A stretch of DNA of 64,000 nt from Prosopocoilus inquinatus (taxonomy: Eukaryota > Arthropoda > Insecta > Coleoptera > Lucanidae). Below the pieces are notes generated by a model, which made no database searches, was not told the origin of the DNA, and worked only from the letters and a program-made list of their open reading frames with translations. Positions 62,201 through 64,000 of this stretch are shown piece by piece. The stretch spans positions 20,036,501-20,100,500 of the forward strand of contig CM069878.1 of NCBI GenBank assembly GCA_036172665.1, given 5' to 3'. Position 1 is the stretch's first letter, and every line of letters starts with the position of its first letter. The position numbers were made by a program, and so were the translations under genes.

Positions 62201-64000
62201 CCAGTAACTCTGATGTGAGATACGAAGTTCTCGGACGCAGCAGAAGCTGGAAATAGTTTTGAACGAAACAACACGTGTTACCGTTGTTCCTGTGATGTAT
62301 CTAATAGATCATTACTACCTATCATGTTATTTGACGTTTAGATCGGCTCCAGTAACTCTGATGTGAGATACGAAATTCTCGGACGCAGCAGGAGCTGGAA
62401 ATAGTTTTGAACGAAACAACACGTGCTAGCGTTGTTCCTGTGATGTATCTAATCGATCTTTTCTATTTATCATGTTATTTGAGGTTTCGATGGACTCCAG
62501 TAACTCTGATGTGAGATACGAAGTTCTCGGACGCAGCAGAAGCTGGAAATAGTTTTGAACGAAACAACACGGGCTAGCGTTGTTCCTGTGATGTATCTAA
62601 TCGATCTTTACTATTTATCATGTTATTTGAAGTTTTGATCGGCTCCAGTAACTCTGATGTGAGATACGAAGTTCTCGGACGCAGCAGAAGCTGGAAATAG
62701 TTTTGAACGAAACAACACGTGTTAGCATTGTTCCTGTGATGTATCTAATCGATTTTTACTATTTATCATGTTATTTGATTTTTCGATGGACTCCAGTAAC
62801 TCTGATATTAGATACGAAGTTCTCGGACGCAGCAGGAGCTGAAAATAATTTTGATCGAAACAACACGTGTTAGCGTTGTTTCTCTGATGTATCTAATCGA
62901 TCTTTACCATCAATCATATTATTTGACGTTTCGACCGGCGCCAGTAACTCTGATGTGAGATACGAAGTTCTCGGACGCAGCAGAAGCTGGAAATAGTTTT
63001 GAACGAAACAACACGTGCTAGCGTTGTTCCTGTGATGTATCTAATCGATTTGTACTATTTATCATGTTATTTGATTTTTCGATGGACTCCAGTAACTCTG
63101 ATGTGAGATACAAATTTCTCGGACGCAGCAGCAGCTGGAAATAATTTTGAACGAAACAGCACGTGTTAGCGTTGTTCCTGTCATGTATCTAATCGATCTT
63201 TACTATTTATCATGTTATTTGACGTTTCGATGAACTCAACTAACTCTGATGTGAGACACGAAGTTCTCGGACGCAGCAGGAGCTGAAAATAGTTTTGAAC
63301 GAAACAACACGTGCTAGCGTTGTTCCTGTGATGCATCTAATCGATCTTTACTATTTATCATGTTATTTGAGGTTTCGATGGACTCCAGTAACTCTGATGT
63401 GAGATACGAAATTCTCGGACGCGACAGGTGCTGGAAATAGTTTTGAACGAAACAACACGTGTTAGCGTTGTTCCTGTGATGTATCTAATCGATCTTTTCT
63501 ATTTATCATATTATTTCAAGTTTTTATCGGCTCCAGTAACTCTGACATGAGATACGAAGTTCTCGGACGCAGCTGAAGCTGGAAATAGTTTTGAACGAAA
63601 CAACACGTGCTAGCGTTGTTCCTGTGATGTATCTAATCGATTTGTACTATTTATCATGTTATTTGATTTTTCGATGGACTCCAGTAACTCTGATGTGAGA
63701 TACAAATTTCTCGGACGCAGCAGCAGCTGGAAATAATTTTGAACGAAACAGCACGTGTTAGCGTTGTTCCTGTCATGTATCTAATCGATCTTTACTATTT
63801 ATCATGTTATTTGACGTTTCGATGAACTCCACTAACTCTGATGTGAGACACGAAGTACTCGGACGCAGCAGGAGCTGGACATAGTTTTGAACGAAACAAC
63901 ACGTGCTATCGTTGTTCCTGTGATATATCTAATCGTTCTTTACTACCTATCATGTCATTTAACGTTTCAATGGACTCCAGTAACTCTGATGTGAGATACG
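59290..64000 (+). repeat. Right-arm block, copy 3 (runs off the window)
   Basis: It matches copy 2 at 4,882 bp (33 monomers minus two bases) and copy 1 at 10,949 bp. One monomer is missing near 59510 relative to copy 2. After 62804 it follows copy 1, not copy 2, through to the window end. Confidence 0.8.

Larger units (their letters stand above)
44523..64000 (+). repeat. Right satellite array, same ~148-bp monomer
   Basis: The same satellite resumes directly after the retrotransposon, in the same orientation and in the same monomer phase, and runs off the window end (about 131 monomers). The element therefore sits inside what was one array. Monomer variants differ in frequency from the left arm: forms with GATCATTACTACCTATCATG and GTCGGCTCC, and GTGAGTCTG-type variants with GATAGGATTTTTCCGGGCG, are common here. 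From about 47.9 kb onward the array is built of long, nearly identical multi-monomer blocks (listed separately). No gene or other mobile element is visible in it. Confidence 0.97.

Overview
The window is eukaryotic repeat DNA. Nearly all of it is one tandem satellite with a monomer of about 148 bp, interrupted once by a Ty3/gypsy-type LTR retrotransposon on the + strand. No cellular protein-coding gene, tRNA, rRNA or CRISPR array is visible. The satellite has the size and array length of a centromeric, pericentromeric or other heterochromatic satellite. The retroelement (tRNA-Lys primer site, CCHC Gag, PR-RT-RNaseH-IN Pol) points to an invertebrate animal, perhaps an arthropod; this placement is an inference, and the species cannot be named from the sequence alone.

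Layout. (1) 1-37534: left satellite array, about 253 monomers, all in one orientation. It contains nested block duplications: a 1.89-kb tandem pair (about 2.86-6.49 kb), blocks repeated at 3.0 and 3.8 kb, a 1,035-bp seven-monomer repeat, and a nearly perfect 9.7-kb tandem duplication (about 11.56-21.26 and 21.26-30.52 kb). (2) 37535-44522: the retrotransposon, 6,980 bp between perfect 4-bp target duplications (ACGT). Its order is 5' LTR (704 bp, internally deleted), tRNA-Lys PBS, leader, gag, a -1 frameshift signal, pol, polypurine tract and 3' LTR (1,317 bp). (3) 44523-64000: right satellite array, about 131 monomers, with three nearly identical copies of a block of about 4-5 kb at offsets of 6,067 and 4,882 bp.

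How the element works. Gag (441 aa) ends shortly after a canonical T_TTA_AAC slippery heptamer. This is followed after 7 nt by a 12-bp stem-loop whose entire loop can pair with a downstream hexamer. Pol lies in the -1 frame with no usable ATG nearby, so it is probably made only as a Gag-Pol fusion. The catalytic residues of protease, reverse transcriptase, RNase H and integrase are all present. The copy is nevertheless damaged: two in-frame TAG codons cut the integrase tail, and the 5' LTR has lost about 613 bp of U3. The shared parts of the LTRs differ at 8 positions in about 695 (about 1.2%, counted by eye), so insertion was fairly recent.

Most notable signals: the frameshift signal with possible pseudoknot; two independent fold-back rearrangements (paired overlapping hairpins) at the same place in the monomer, one of them copied by the 9.7-kb duplication; a templated 9-nt inverted filler at the LTR deletion; insertion at the exact centre of a dyad present in the monomers; and a 1.64-kb satellite block shared across the element with about 0.8% divergence. 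I found no clearly new biological system. The interest is in satellite turnover and its interplay with the element.
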